Origin: CAZYTX01 sp964650485
GTDB lineage: Bacteria; RBG-13-61-14; DATKZS01
Reading direction: 5' to 3'
DNA length: 64,000 bases
NCBI GenBank assembly: GCA_964650485.1
Contig: CAZYTX010000007.1
Coordinates: forward strand, 1 to 64,000
This document shows, piece by piece, positions 51,101 through 58,470 of this stretch. Each line of letters begins with the position of its first letter. Within the stretch, counting starts at the first letter, position 1. The position numbers and the translations under genes were made by a program. The notes beneath the pieces were generated by a model. It ran no database searches and was not told the origin of the DNA. It saw only the letters and a program-made list of their open reading frames with translations.

Positions 51101-51552
51101 TGGTTCTTGCCCAGCCGGACGGCTAGCACCCCCGCTTTCAGCATAACGTCCACGTCCTCGGGGACCGCGCTCATGTACTTCACGAACTGGTTGTAAGCCT
51201 CCGCGTCCCTTCCCTTCTCCAGGTGGATCTCTCCCAGCATCTTGTGTGCCCGGTAAAGGGACGGGTCCAGCTTGAGCGCTTTCTCCAGTCTCTTCCTCGC
51301 CCAGAAGAAGCTTTTGGCCTGATATGAGCTCTCGCCCTTCTCGATCAGCTTCTCGGCCTTTCTCAGCCTCCTCCTCTCCTTCTTTGTGAGCTCTTCCACC
51401 TGCTCGCGCGGCTGCTCTTCTTTCATTTGCACGGACCCGGTTTCCGCGGGTTGATCCTCTTGCGACCAGGCAGCTCCTGGAGGGAGCATTGTCGCGGCCA
51501 GGAAGGCAACAAGCACTACCCAGGCGGTCACACCCTTTATGCGCTTTTTCAT
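48199..51552 (-). CDS. TPR protein with three CsgG-like modules
   Basis: This 1117-residue exported protein has a signal peptide (VVLVAFLAATMLPPGAAWS, cut near residue 30), a charged coiled segment, about ten TPR repeats (70-455), and three modules of the CsgG/FlgO nucleotide-free Rossmann-like fold. These begin KTIAVVELRNAG (about 468), ETLAVMPFKNATG (about 663) and NTVAVSRFRNLSG (about 842). Each has the later GADAVLVGFFQV or GAGVILVGSYQV strand and RIDARMVDVETG. The C-terminal region (about 1000-1095) has YSFFLPGSSQYYISDKKTKG and hydrophobic stretches, resembling DUF5683. Periplasmic or outer-membrane assembly of the neighbouring giant lipoprotein is the most likely role, inferred from order. 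AAGGGG precedes the ATG. Confidence 0.75.
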   Translation of the reverse strand: MKKRIKGVTAWVVLVAFLAATMLPPGAAWSQEDQPAETGSVQMKEEQPREQVEELTKKERRRLRKAEKLIEKGESSYQAKSFFWARKRLEKALKLDPSLYRAHKMLGEIHLEKGRDAEAYNQFVKYMSAVPEDVDVMLKAGVLAVRLGKNQRARIYLENGLDKRPENIEAKMALARLNYSEGYYDTARKQLEQVIAASPGMGEAHLILAKILLEQGEVEKAEDHLQRAAELMPENMEANVLLANSAYERAAFEKAIPPLETVTRMKGAGAEHHYLLAICYLATANEDKALEQFEKTIDKDPEYKQAAYQAGLLWKQKGDKRMAIKRLAAFAEKNPEHFDARHQLGALYIEQGELEKAEEPLEQAAKLQPNNPEVLYRLGKLSYDMQEYEKAYPYLRRALSLSPENTEIRYLLSATYTHLPNFPAAERELEWIIKKEDSQEAREKLARIRQQKEDLGKEPITGEEAPPEKTIAVVELRNAGSEPGWAWLGTGISEIMVQDLSMITSLQVVDPAALSKFMREQSLAPGSASPAIKRLGAEVILTGSYTVRDGRAKIDARLVDVETTRVIAAASQTGSPGDVFAMEREVLVELIPEYVPVTAAEKKALLDQPVLGLSSLRDLAKGKELYYMGKGEQAKKHLQKVVDQNPEYTPAAADLSLIDDAVSSAETLAVMPFKNATGNPEYRWMGMGIAESLTTDLKKITGIYLVERAEIDKALEEMKLGMLGFLDQETAPKVGQLVGAGVILVGSYQVSNKKLRIDARMVDVETGSVLLTEKIQGYENEIFKLEEQLAMKIADALNVGLTAEEMAALKEKPNIEKFKSYIISQASFRVGEAGEAGAEEEVINTVAVSRFRNLSGKSKYDFLEEAIPGYLVTELKSRAGMNMIERDQMERVMEEMQMAKTSYLDENKAPQVGQLVGADAVLVGFFQVQKDTIRADSRVIKTSTGEVLKTVSASGDVNDIFKIEEKLVTEIMSVLGVSGGGMEGAGAGLAKETGLGGRKAPVMASVYSFFLPGSSQYYISDKKTKGSIMLIADLALILGAAGFSMMSQQSFNDYSTTGEVDSYNEGADQIAMRNMLVYSILGLGTYSAVDAYIEANKKQKRAPREEIIAESPEQTGK

Positions 51553-51579
51553 TGTGTTCCCCTTTCGGATAAAGGTTTA

Positions 51580-52689
51580 TTACTTGACCTTCACGGTCAC
51601 CCTGCCCGCGGATAGCCCGGTGACCTCTGCAATACCATGACCGGAGACAAGCTCGGCCAGGCGGTTGGAGTCGCCTATGATGTAGACAGTGAGTGTGGCC
51701 GAGGGCGCGGCAAAGTCGCGCTGCACCACGTCCTTTACTTCGTCGAGGCTTGCAAGGTCCTTTTTAAGCTTCATGAGCTTCTGGAAATCCACACCGCTTG
51801 CCACCAGTTCCACGGGCACGCCGTTGAGCTTCTCCTTGTTCCACTCCTGCACTATCTTCCAGAAGATTTCCCTTCCCACCTGGGAGGCGGTGTCCTGGAG
51901 CGCGGTCTTCTGCGCCTGGTCCGGGGTGCCGCCCTGGCCTTTGCCCACCTTGGTGGCGGTCGCGTATACGGAAGCGTTCCCGGTATTGATGGCCCGCACG
52001 GATATGGTGGGTGTGGAGGCGTAGAGGATGTTGCGTATGGACTCGGGCACCCCGGTGTTGGCGGTCCCCACCACTATCACCTCGGCCCCGGCGCGGGCGC
52101 CCAGCATGGTGGCCGTCTTCTGGTCGCCCGATGCCGCTGCCTTTATCTTGTCGGCCTCGATGTTGCTGAGCGCCTGGTTCCTGTCCACCAGCTCGAATTC
52201 CTTTTCATTGAAGTACTGCATGATGGTGTTCTCGGCCAGGCTGGACTTAATCTCCACCTCTCCCGAGGGGCTGGTCTCCGGCACCAGCACCATCACCCTG
52301 GGCTTGTCCATGTCCTTGTAGATGAGGGTGGCGTCGTCTTTCAGCTTCCTGGCGCTCACCCGGGCGTCTATGGAGACCTTGCAGTACGAGGAATCGCAGG
52401 ACTGGGAAGTGGCCTTGTAGTCTTTTACGTATCCGGCGATCTTTGTCACCACCACGTCCTTTACAAGCTCGAAGTTCTCCACCACCGTCTCGGAGATGAC
52501 CTCTGAGCCCACCTGCTCCACCGCGTTCCTCTTGGCGTCTTCCAGTGCCGCTTCCCGGGCGCCCTCCTTGTTGCCCTTGACCACCTGGGCGCTTCCGGTG
52601 GCCGCGACTTCCTTGATCTCATCCGCGAACGCGTATGAGCCCAGCAGACACACCACAGCTATCAGACCCGTCGCTATCCTGCTTTTCAT
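51580..52689 (-). CDS. FlgT/LPP20-like exported protein
   Basis: The ATG at 52689, with CAGGAGGAG just upstream, gives 369 residues. The longer frame to 52785 has no such site and delays the signal peptide. The signal peptide is MKSRIATGLIAVVCLLGSYAFA. The N-terminal domain (about 25-110) has the LPP20/FlgT pattern VAATGSAQVVKGNKEGAREA and a Cys pair (CDSSYC). A middle domain starting RVMVLVPETS and containing FELVDRNQALSNIE with GAEVIVVGTA is CsgG-like. Related proteins sit at the flagellar or curli secretion base. It lies between the cyclase and the TPR protein. Function is inferred. Confidence 0.7.
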   Translation of the reverse strand: MKSRIATGLIAVVCLLGSYAFADEIKEVAATGSAQVVKGNKEGAREAALEDAKRNAVEQVGSEVISETVVENFELVKDVVVTKIAGYVKDYKATSQSCDSSYCKVSIDARVSARKLKDDATLIYKDMDKPRVMVLVPETSPSGEVEIKSSLAENTIMQYFNEKEFELVDRNQALSNIEADKIKAAASGDQKTATMLGARAGAEVIVVGTANTGVPESIRNILYASTPTISVRAINTGNASVYATATKVGKGQGGTPDQAQKTALQDTASQVGREIFWKIVQEWNKEKLNGVPVELVASGVDFQKLMKLKKDLASLDEVKDVVQRDFAAPSATLTVYIIGDSNRLAELVSGHGIAEVTGLSAGRVTVKVK

Positions 52690-52715
52690 GGTTTCTCCTC
52701 CTGGCACGTCAACTA

Positions 52716-55052
52716 TTACTTTGTTTTCATTCTCATGACCCCGTCCCAGTCCGGTGGCGGGGGGTTCACCTTGAGCTCTTTGCATCGTTCTATGTATATC
52801 CTTGAGGGAATGTCCTTGCCGCGCAGCTTTATAGCCTCTTCAAACCTTTCTATGGCCGAGTCCCATTCCTTTGCTCGGTAGGCCGTGAGCCCGGCTGCGA
52901 ACTCCTGCACGGCGTTTTTTGTGGACTGCTCCAGCCCGCCTTTCTCAGCCATAAGCTCGAACACCCTGACCGGCTTCTCCTTGCCCACCACTGTTATCAG
53001 GTCCAGCTCCCTGGCCTCGACCCTGTCTTTCACCTCTTTGTAAGTGTCCTCGGACATCATCACCAGGGTGCCATACTGCTTGTTGGCGACCTCGAGCCGG
53101 GCGGCCAGGTTCACCGCGTCGCCCATGACCGTATAGTCCATGCGCTGGGCCGACCCCATGTTCCCCACCACCATGGGCCCGGTGTTCACCCCCATGCGGG
53201 TGATGAGCTTGGGCATGCCCTCGGACTCGAGCCTGCGGTTCAATTCCATGTTGGCCCTCTGCATGTGCAATGCAGCCATGCAGGCCCTCAAGGCATGGTT
53301 CTTGTGCGGTATGGGGGCGCCGAAGAATGCTATGATGGCGTCGCCCTCGAACTTGTCCACGGTGCCTTCGTGCTCGAATATTATGTCGCACATGGGTGTG
53401 AGGTAGTCGTTCAGAAGGTGCACCAGCTCCTGGGGCTTCAGCTTCTCTGATATGGAGGAGAAGTTCTGCACGTCCGAGAAGATGGCCGTCATGTGCCGCT
53501 CTTCTCCTCCCAGGTTCAGCCTGGAAGGGTCTTTGATCAACTGCTCGATCACCGCGGGCGCCAGATACATCCCGAAGGCGTTCTTTATGTAGAGCTTCTC
53601 GCGGTACTCGGCCAGGGACTGCACCACCATGACCCCGATGAAGTTGAGTCCCGTGACCATGAGCAGGGGCGAGGTTATGAGCCAGTAGTTCTCAGCCTCG
53701 AACATGTACTGGGAAAGTGCGCCCGTGCCGACGAGTGCAACCATCAATGCCACCACACCCGGTACTGAGAAGGCGCGCACAAAGAGCCATATCACGGTCA
53801 GGACAATGCCCAGTGCCAGGACCAGGGCAATGGCCTGCCAGTCCGGCTGCTTTGATATGAAGTCCCTTGAAAGTATGGTGCCCAGGGCGTTTGCGTGTAT
53901 CTCCAGCCCGGGGGTGTATCCGAACCGGGTTGACTGTCCCCTGCCCGGCCTTGTGAAGGGTGTGGGGAACTCGTCGTGCGCCGCGGGGTGGGTGTTGCCG
54001 ATCATTGCAATCTTGTTTTTAAAACCGGGCAGCTTGTCCTGGTTCAGGAACTCGGGGGTGAGCTTTGAGAAGCTTATGCCCGGAAAAGTGCCGCGGGAGC
54101 CGGCGTAGTTTATGAGCAGGTTGCCTTCCACCATTGGCGCCTCGAGCCTTTTACCGCCCCCTTGCAGGCAAAGTTCGGTATCCGAGATCGAGCACTCGTT
54201 GAATTCGGCGTCGGGCCAGAGTCTTGCTATTGCCGCGGCCATGCTCAGCGTCTCTATAACCCTGTCATCGCCGGGCACGGAGACGAGCAAGGGCACCCTC
54301 CTGATGCGGTCATCCAGGTCCTCCACGTAGTTTATCGCGCCTTCCCTTGCAAGCAGGTTCGTCTCCATGTGTCCCACTATGAGGAAATGGTGTGTGGCCC
54401 CGGGCTGCAGCCCGGAGAGCTCAAGGCTTGTGGTCCCCTGCTCGACCGGCGGGAGCTCGGTCACCTCCTCGGCATAGGGGTCTGTGATGTAGTCCGCGGA
54501 TGCGAATACGGCATAGCCCTCGGAAAGCTCGTCCCCCTCCCAGCTAACCTGGAGCACCCCCTGCTCGTCAGCCCGGCCGTGGTACTCCCACTGGCCGGCG
54601 GATACCTGTGCCTTCCTGAAAAGCGGGTTGGGCCTCACCCACTTGTTCTGGGCGACATAGCTGCTCATTACCACCTTACCCGGGTTCTCGGCGATCACCT
54701 GCTGGAGCCAGAAGTCGTCCTCGTCTCCGAATGACGACGGAGAGGAGAAGTCCATGTCGTAGACCACCAGGTCCACGCCCTGGCCGATGAGCTCGGCTAC
54801 CACCTGGGCGTGCTCGCGGCGCTGTATGGCCGTGGTCTTGCGACCAAGGTCGGCCACCGTGGTGGGGTCAATGGTTACGAGTATGACGTCCTCGTGCGGC
54901 TCCTCTGGACCCCGCACAAGGAAGCGCAGGTCGTAAGACTTGAGCTCCAGGGTGGTGAGCGCACCGGACCAGTAAAGGGCAGCCACCAGTATGGATAGTG
55001 CAATGCCCGTTACCAGGCCGGCCGCAGACCGGGTTCTTTTTCCGGATGCCAA
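52716..55052 (-). CDS. CHASE2-domain adenylate cyclase with FN3-like insertion
   Basis: A membrane sensor of about 778 residues from a TTG at 55052 that follows AGAGGGAG. An in-frame TTG at 55127 would overlap the upstream gene by 59 bp. Layout: membrane anchor (VTGIALSILVAALYWSGAL), extracytoplasmic CHASE2 (LKSYDLRFLVRGP, VILVTIDPTTV), an FN3-like insertion (about 150-235: LQVSWEGDELSEGYAVFAS), three membrane segments (about 405-490), then a class III cyclase domain (about 515-695). Both metal aspartates (FSDVQNF, FEGDAIIAFFG), the ATP-type Lys (VDKFEGD) and YTVMGDAVNLAARL are intact, so cAMP production is expected. A short TPR-like tail ends the protein. It is probably the sensor of this operon. 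Confidence 0.85.
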   Translation of the reverse strand: MASGKRTRSAAGLVTGIALSILVAALYWSGALTTLELKSYDLRFLVRGPEEPHEDVILVTIDPTTVADLGRKTTAIQRREHAQVVAELIGQGVDLVVYDMDFSSPSSFGDEDDFWLQQVIAENPGKVVMSSYVAQNKWVRPNPLFRKAQVSAGQWEYHGRADEQGVLQVSWEGDELSEGYAVFASADYITDPYAEEVTELPPVEQGTTSLELSGLQPGATHHFLIVGHMETNLLAREGAINYVEDLDDRIRRVPLLVSVPGDDRVIETLSMAAAIARLWPDAEFNECSISDTELCLQGGGKRLEAPMVEGNLLINYAGSRGTFPGISFSKLTPEFLNQDKLPGFKNKIAMIGNTHPAAHDEFPTPFTRPGRGQSTRFGYTPGLEIHANALGTILSRDFISKQPDWQAIALVLALGIVLTVIWLFVRAFSVPGVVALMVALVGTGALSQYMFEAENYWLITSPLLMVTGLNFIGVMVVQSLAEYREKLYIKNAFGMYLAPAVIEQLIKDPSRLNLGGEERHMTAIFSDVQNFSSISEKLKPQELVHLLNDYLTPMCDIIFEHEGTVDKFEGDAIIAFFGAPIPHKNHALRACMAALHMQRANMELNRRLESEGMPKLITRMGVNTGPMVVGNMGSAQRMDYTVMGDAVNLAARLEVANKQYGTLVMMSEDTYKEVKDRVEARELDLITVVGKEKPVRVFELMAEKGGLEQSTKNAVQEFAAGLTAYRAKEWDSAIERFEEAIKLRGKDIPSRIYIERCKELKVNPPPPDWDGVMRMKTK

Positions 55053-55068
55053 ACCTTTGCTCCCTCTA

Positions 55069-56484
55069 CTAATTGGAGGCCGGAACCAGCTTGAAAAAGC
55101 GGTGCAGCCTGCCTTCGGTGCCTCCAATCATGCTGTCGGTTATAACAACAACCCTGGCCATGCGAAGGAAGTTGTTTTTAGTGTCGGCTTCTCTTATCTT
55201 TTTCGCGTCGCTGTTGCTTATGACGATCCTGCTTTTTGTGGGGCCTGTGCTCTTTTTCGCCTTCGGCTTTGCCGGCCGGGGCCCGTACCTCATCACTATC
55301 CTGCGGCCGGTCCCTTGTGCCAGCTCCGCTATAAATGAGAGGGAACGCTTGAAAAAGGAGACGCCGCCCTTCGGGTCGCTCCCGTTTATGCCGGAGGGCT
55401 CCGGTATCGAGCTTTCAAGAGATATAAAAGAGACGGCCGCGGGCTCCGCCGCCTTTGCTTTCACGTAAAGGTGTCTGCCTGGTATGAATGCCCCCTTCTT
55501 GCCCTCGTCCATGTCCTCTTTTTCACCTGTCACATATGCCGCGGCCCCCCTTTGTTTCAGGGCCGAAGGTTCGATCATCTGCAGCGAGTAGACCGGCTCG
55601 CCCGACTCGTCCACCACCTCTGGGAAGACCGCGGGATCGAGCCCGATGCCCCTGGCGTCCACTATCACGCCGGTGTATACGTCATCCTTCTCGGCCTCTT
55701 TTACCGGCCCTTTGGGTGGCTCGACCTTCATGTTGTCCAAAAAGGCCTGCTGCACCCCTTTTATTCCCCGCAGCGGAACCTTGATGGTCACCTGGTAAAT
55801 GCCGTCCTTTGCCTCCTCGTCAACCACCTCCGCCCCCCGGATGAGTCCCCGCAGGCTGTACTCCACCCTGGGCGCGCGTTTTATCCTCTGCTCCACCGTC
55901 TCTTCAGGGTCGAAGTTTATGCCCGAGACCATCTGCAAGGCGATGCCGTAGGCGTCCAGCCTGGCGGCCCTCTTGGCCTTGGCTTTGCTCTTCTCATCCT
56001 TTGCGTCCAGCTTTGCCGCCCCTTTTGCCAGAAGGTAGCCGTCGCGCCAGTTGAGCTCCCCGTGGGGAAAAGGCTGGACAAGGGGCTGGTACCCGGTCTT
56101 CTCCTCCTCCACGGACTTTGGGTACTTGCTCGCAAGACCGGGAGGTATCTCAACCGTGGCCTTGATCTCGGTTATGTAGACCTTGCCCTCGACCGACTCG
56201 GATATGATCTCGAACTCCAGCCGGCCGCTGGTGGTGGCAACCACCCGGGTGAGCTCCTCGGAGGGTATGGCCGATGCCTGCACCTTTGCGCCGATGGCTC
56301 GCTCCACGGCGTCCCGTTTTGCAAGCTGCAATGACACGCGCCTGGCAGAGGCCTCGTCCCTGGTAACCGGGGCCACGCCGATGCCCTTGACTTGAACTTC
56401 TTCCGCTCGCGAGATCGCAGGCAACAGGAAGAGGAGGACGAGAAACATCACGCCTGAGACCTTTCTTACCTTGATCGGGATCAT
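55069..56484 (-). CDS. LPP20/FlgT-like exported protein
   Basis: This 471-residue protein is the first gene of the giant operon. A signal peptide (GVMFLVLLFLLPAISRA) is followed by an LPP20-like domain (about 27-120: VQVKGIGVAPVTRDEASARR, AKRDAVERAIGAKV). A second related domain (about 140-245) has YLLAKGAAKLDAKDEKSKA, RAARLDAYGIALQMV and YQVTIKVPL. The C-terminal half (about 255-471) has VYTGVIVDARGIGLDPAVFP, a strand-rich pattern seen in LPP20 relatives, and a basic segment. AAGGAG lies 10 bp before the ATG. A role in envelope assembly is inferred from family and neighbours. Confidence 0.7.
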   Translation of the reverse strand: MIPIKVRKVSGVMFLVLLFLLPAISRAEEVQVKGIGVAPVTRDEASARRVSLQLAKRDAVERAIGAKVQASAIPSEELTRVVATTSGRLEFEIISESVEGKVYITEIKATVEIPPGLASKYPKSVEEEKTGYQPLVQPFPHGELNWRDGYLLAKGAAKLDAKDEKSKAKAKRAARLDAYGIALQMVSGINFDPEETVEQRIKRAPRVEYSLRGLIRGAEVVDEEAKDGIYQVTIKVPLRGIKGVQQAFLDNMKVEPPKGPVKEAEKDDVYTGVIVDARGIGLDPAVFPEVVDESGEPVYSLQMIEPSALKQRGAAAYVTGEKEDMDEGKKGAFIPGRHLYVKAKAAEPAAVSFISLESSIPEPSGINGSDPKGGVSFFKRSLSFIAELAQGTGRRIVMRYGPRPAKPKAKKSTGPTKSRIVISNSDAKKIREADTKNNFLRMARVVVITDSMIGGTEGRLHRFFKLVPASN

Positions 56485-56575
56485 GGTTTTCGGGCTCCTT
56501 TGCTCTTAATTTAACAGCGCCCTAAAGATTACATTCTGGACCCTGTATGACTTTTTTCTGCAAGAAAGCGGACAA

Positions 56576-56605
56576 ATTATAGCTCCAAGAAAAACCAGTT
56601 GTCAA
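56576..56605 (-). promoter_or_regulatory. consensus sigma70 promoter P1 of the giant operon
   Basis: Minus strand: perfect TTGACA (56605-56600), 18-bp spacer, perfect TATAAT (56581-56576), about 90 bp before the first gene. Confidence 0.8.
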
Positions 56606-56682
56606 CATGTCCCTGTACTGAGAATTTTAGCTAGAACATCAGGCTGGAAGACTCCTTCCTGGTGCACGATGGTCTTCGAATG

Positions 56683-56710
56683 AAAATACACAATTTTGAC
56701 CGGTTGTCAA
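56683..56710 (-). promoter_or_regulatory. possible second promoter P2 of the giant operon
   Basis: Minus strand: TTGACA (56710-56705), 16-bp spacer, TATTTT (56688-56683). P1 and P2 share GTTGACAAC around the -35, suggesting a duplicated promoter or a shared regulator site. Of the 359-bp gap 56485-56843, only the promoters and the mgtE leader are recognisable. Confidence 0.5.
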
Positions 56711-56772
56711 CAAAAAAAGGGGAAAACCATGGTTAAAGTATACATAGCATAACTGCCTGAAGCCGCCTTTTG

Positions 56773-56801
56773 TTGACACCCCGGCACTGTGGTGGTAAAG
56801 A
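56773..56801 (+). promoter_or_regulatory. possible mgtE promoter
   Basis: TTGACA (56773-56778), 17-bp spacer, weak TAAAGA (56796-56801). The predicted transcript would start at or within a few bases of the terminator hairpin at 56811. Confidence 0.45.
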
Positions 56802-56810
56802 ATATGGACG

Positions 56811-56846
56811 AGCCCGGTTTGTGAGCTTTTAATCGGGCTTTTTTTG
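56811..56846 (+). terminator. intrinsic terminator or attenuator ahead of mgtE
   Basis: Stem AGCCCG (56811-56816) with CGGGCT (56834-56839), 17-nt loop, then a run of seven T. It lies directly between the only visible promoter and the mgtE start, so it may act as an attenuator. Confidence 0.6.
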
Positions 56847-56855
56847 TTTGGTCCA

Positions 56856-58208
56856 ATGGAAGGACACTTAAATACTGAGGAGATAGATGACCTCGATCTC
56901 CTTTTCAAGCACGGCACTGACGAGGAGCTAAGCGATTTCCTGCGCCTTCTCCATCCCGCGGATATAGCCGACCTGGTCGAGCAGCTTGACCATGATGGCC
57001 GGACCCGGGTTTTCTCCCTGATGCCCGGGCCCGTGGGGGCCAAGGTGCTTCCCGAGGTGGAGGACCACCTTTTCGGCGAGGTGCTGGAGAGCGTTCCCCC
57101 GGAGCGCATGGCCGAGTTCATTGACCGGATGCCCACCGACGACGCTGCCGACGTTTTGGCCGAGCTCCCCCGTTACGAGCGCCGGCGTATCCTTGCCCGC
57201 ATAGACTCCTCGGACTCGGAGGTCATCCGTTCGTTGATGGAGTACGGCGAGGAGACCGCGGGCGGTCTCATGCAGACCGAGCTGGTCGCGGTGGTTGAGG
57301 ACGCCACCGTGCAGGAGACCATAGACGAGATCAGGAACCAGAAGGACGAGGTCGAGGACCTGCATTTCGTGTTCGTGGTTGACAATGACAAGAAGCTGAA
57401 AGGTGTGCTCGACCTGAAGGAGCTTCTGCTTTCCGACGCTGACCGTCGCGTGTCGGAGATAATGGAGACCGAGGTCATAAAGTGCAGCGCGGACATGGAC
57501 CAGGAGGAGGTCGGACTTCTTTTCATGAAGTACAACCTGGTGACCATACCGGTGGTTGACGAGCACGAACACCTGGTGGGCCGGATCTGGTTCGACGACG
57601 TGATGGACGCGCTCGAGGACGAGGTTGACGAGGACTTCCTTTTAATGGCCGGCGCCGGGGAGGAGGAGTTGGAGGAACTGTCCGTGCTGAAAAGCGTGAC
57701 CGCGAGGCTGCCGTGGCTCACCATCACATGGATAGGGGGCATAGCCACGGCTATACTGATGGGGCATTTCACCCGGACCATGGAGAAGATGATCATACTG
57801 GCAACCTTCATACCCATAATCATGGCCATGGGCGGCAACGTGGGCACGCAGTCGGCCACCATCATGGTAAGGGGCATAGCAACCGAAAAGATAGACTACA
57901 GGAGGATCAGCAGGTTCTTTGCCGGCCAGCTAATGATCGGACTGATACTGGGCGTCATAATAGGGCTGGCCACCGCCACGTTCGTGCAGCTAAAGCACTC
58001 GGCCATCGAGCTCAGCACGGTCATAGGCGCGGCCATGGTGGGGGTGATGAGCTTCTCGGCATTCGTGGGAACCGCTTTGCCGGCAATATTCAAGCGGGCA
58101 GGAGTGGACCCGGCAATCGCCACCGCCCCAATCATTGCCACCTCATGCGACATACTGGGGATATTCATATACTTCACCCTGGCAAGCGCGCTCATGTCTG
58201 CTATGTAG
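56856..58208 (+). CDS. mgtE: magnesium transporter MgtE
   Basis: This is a full-length MgtE channel/transporter for Mg2+ in the inner membrane (450 residues from the ATG at 56856, or 454 from a TTG at 56844). Domains are the acidic N-domain of helical repeats (about 10-130), paired CBS domains (about 133-255, with GGLMQTELVAV and IPVVDEHEHLVG), the acidic connecting helix, and five membrane segments (from about 285) containing MAMGGNVGTQSATIMVRG, the conserved pore region. In known MgtE the N and CBS domains close the pore at high Mg2+. No ribosome site is obvious before either start, and a terminator-like hairpin ends 9 bp before the ATG. Confidence 0.93.
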   Translation: MEGHLNTEEIDDLDLLFKHGTDEELSDFLRLLHPADIADLVEQLDHDGRTRVFSLMPGPVGAKVLPEVEDHLFGEVLESVPPERMAEFIDRMPTDDAADVLAELPRYERRRILARIDSSDSEVIRSLMEYGEETAGGLMQTELVAVVEDATVQETIDEIRNQKDEVEDLHFVFVVDNDKKLKGVLDLKELLLSDADRRVSEIMETEVIKCSADMDQEEVGLLFMKYNLVTIPVVDEHEHLVGRIWFDDVMDALEDEVDEDFLLMAGAGEEELEELSVLKSVTARLPWLTITWIGGIATAILMGHFTRTMEKMIILATFIPIIMAMGGNVGTQSATIMVRGIATEKIDYRRISRFFAGQLMIGLILGVIIGLATATFVQLKHSAIELSTVIGAAMVGVMSFSAFVGTALPAIFKRAGVDPAIATAPIIATSCDILGIFIYFTLASALMSAM

Positions 58209-58227
58209 AATGGAAGCAAAGAATAAT

Positions 58228-58432
58228 ATCACGCAAAGACGCAAAGAACGCAGAGAAGTCTGGTTTTTCTTAGGGATTAGAATGGTGGTGGGCAAACCTC
58301 GAAATAATTTGACAGGAGGAAGGCCATTTTGGAAACCAGGTTCTTATCCTTCGAAAGAGACGGACACCTTTTTTCAGCAGTGCAAAAAGCCAAGCATTTC
58401 TTTAATTTAATCTTTGCGCCTTTGCGTGAAAT
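58228..58432. repeat. MITE-like element with GCAAAG terminal inverted repeats
   Basis: The left end (ATCACGCAAAGACGCAAAG) and right end (CTTTGCGCCTTTGCGTGAAAT) form near-perfect 19-bp inverted repeats about 205 bp apart. The core has no ORF. It fills the gap between mgtE and recO, beginning 20 bp after the mgtE stop. It is the clearest of three related repeats in the window. Confidence 0.75.
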
Positions 58433-58470
58433 AAAAGGTTATTTAGGAAAAGAGTCTTAAAGGCTGGAGA

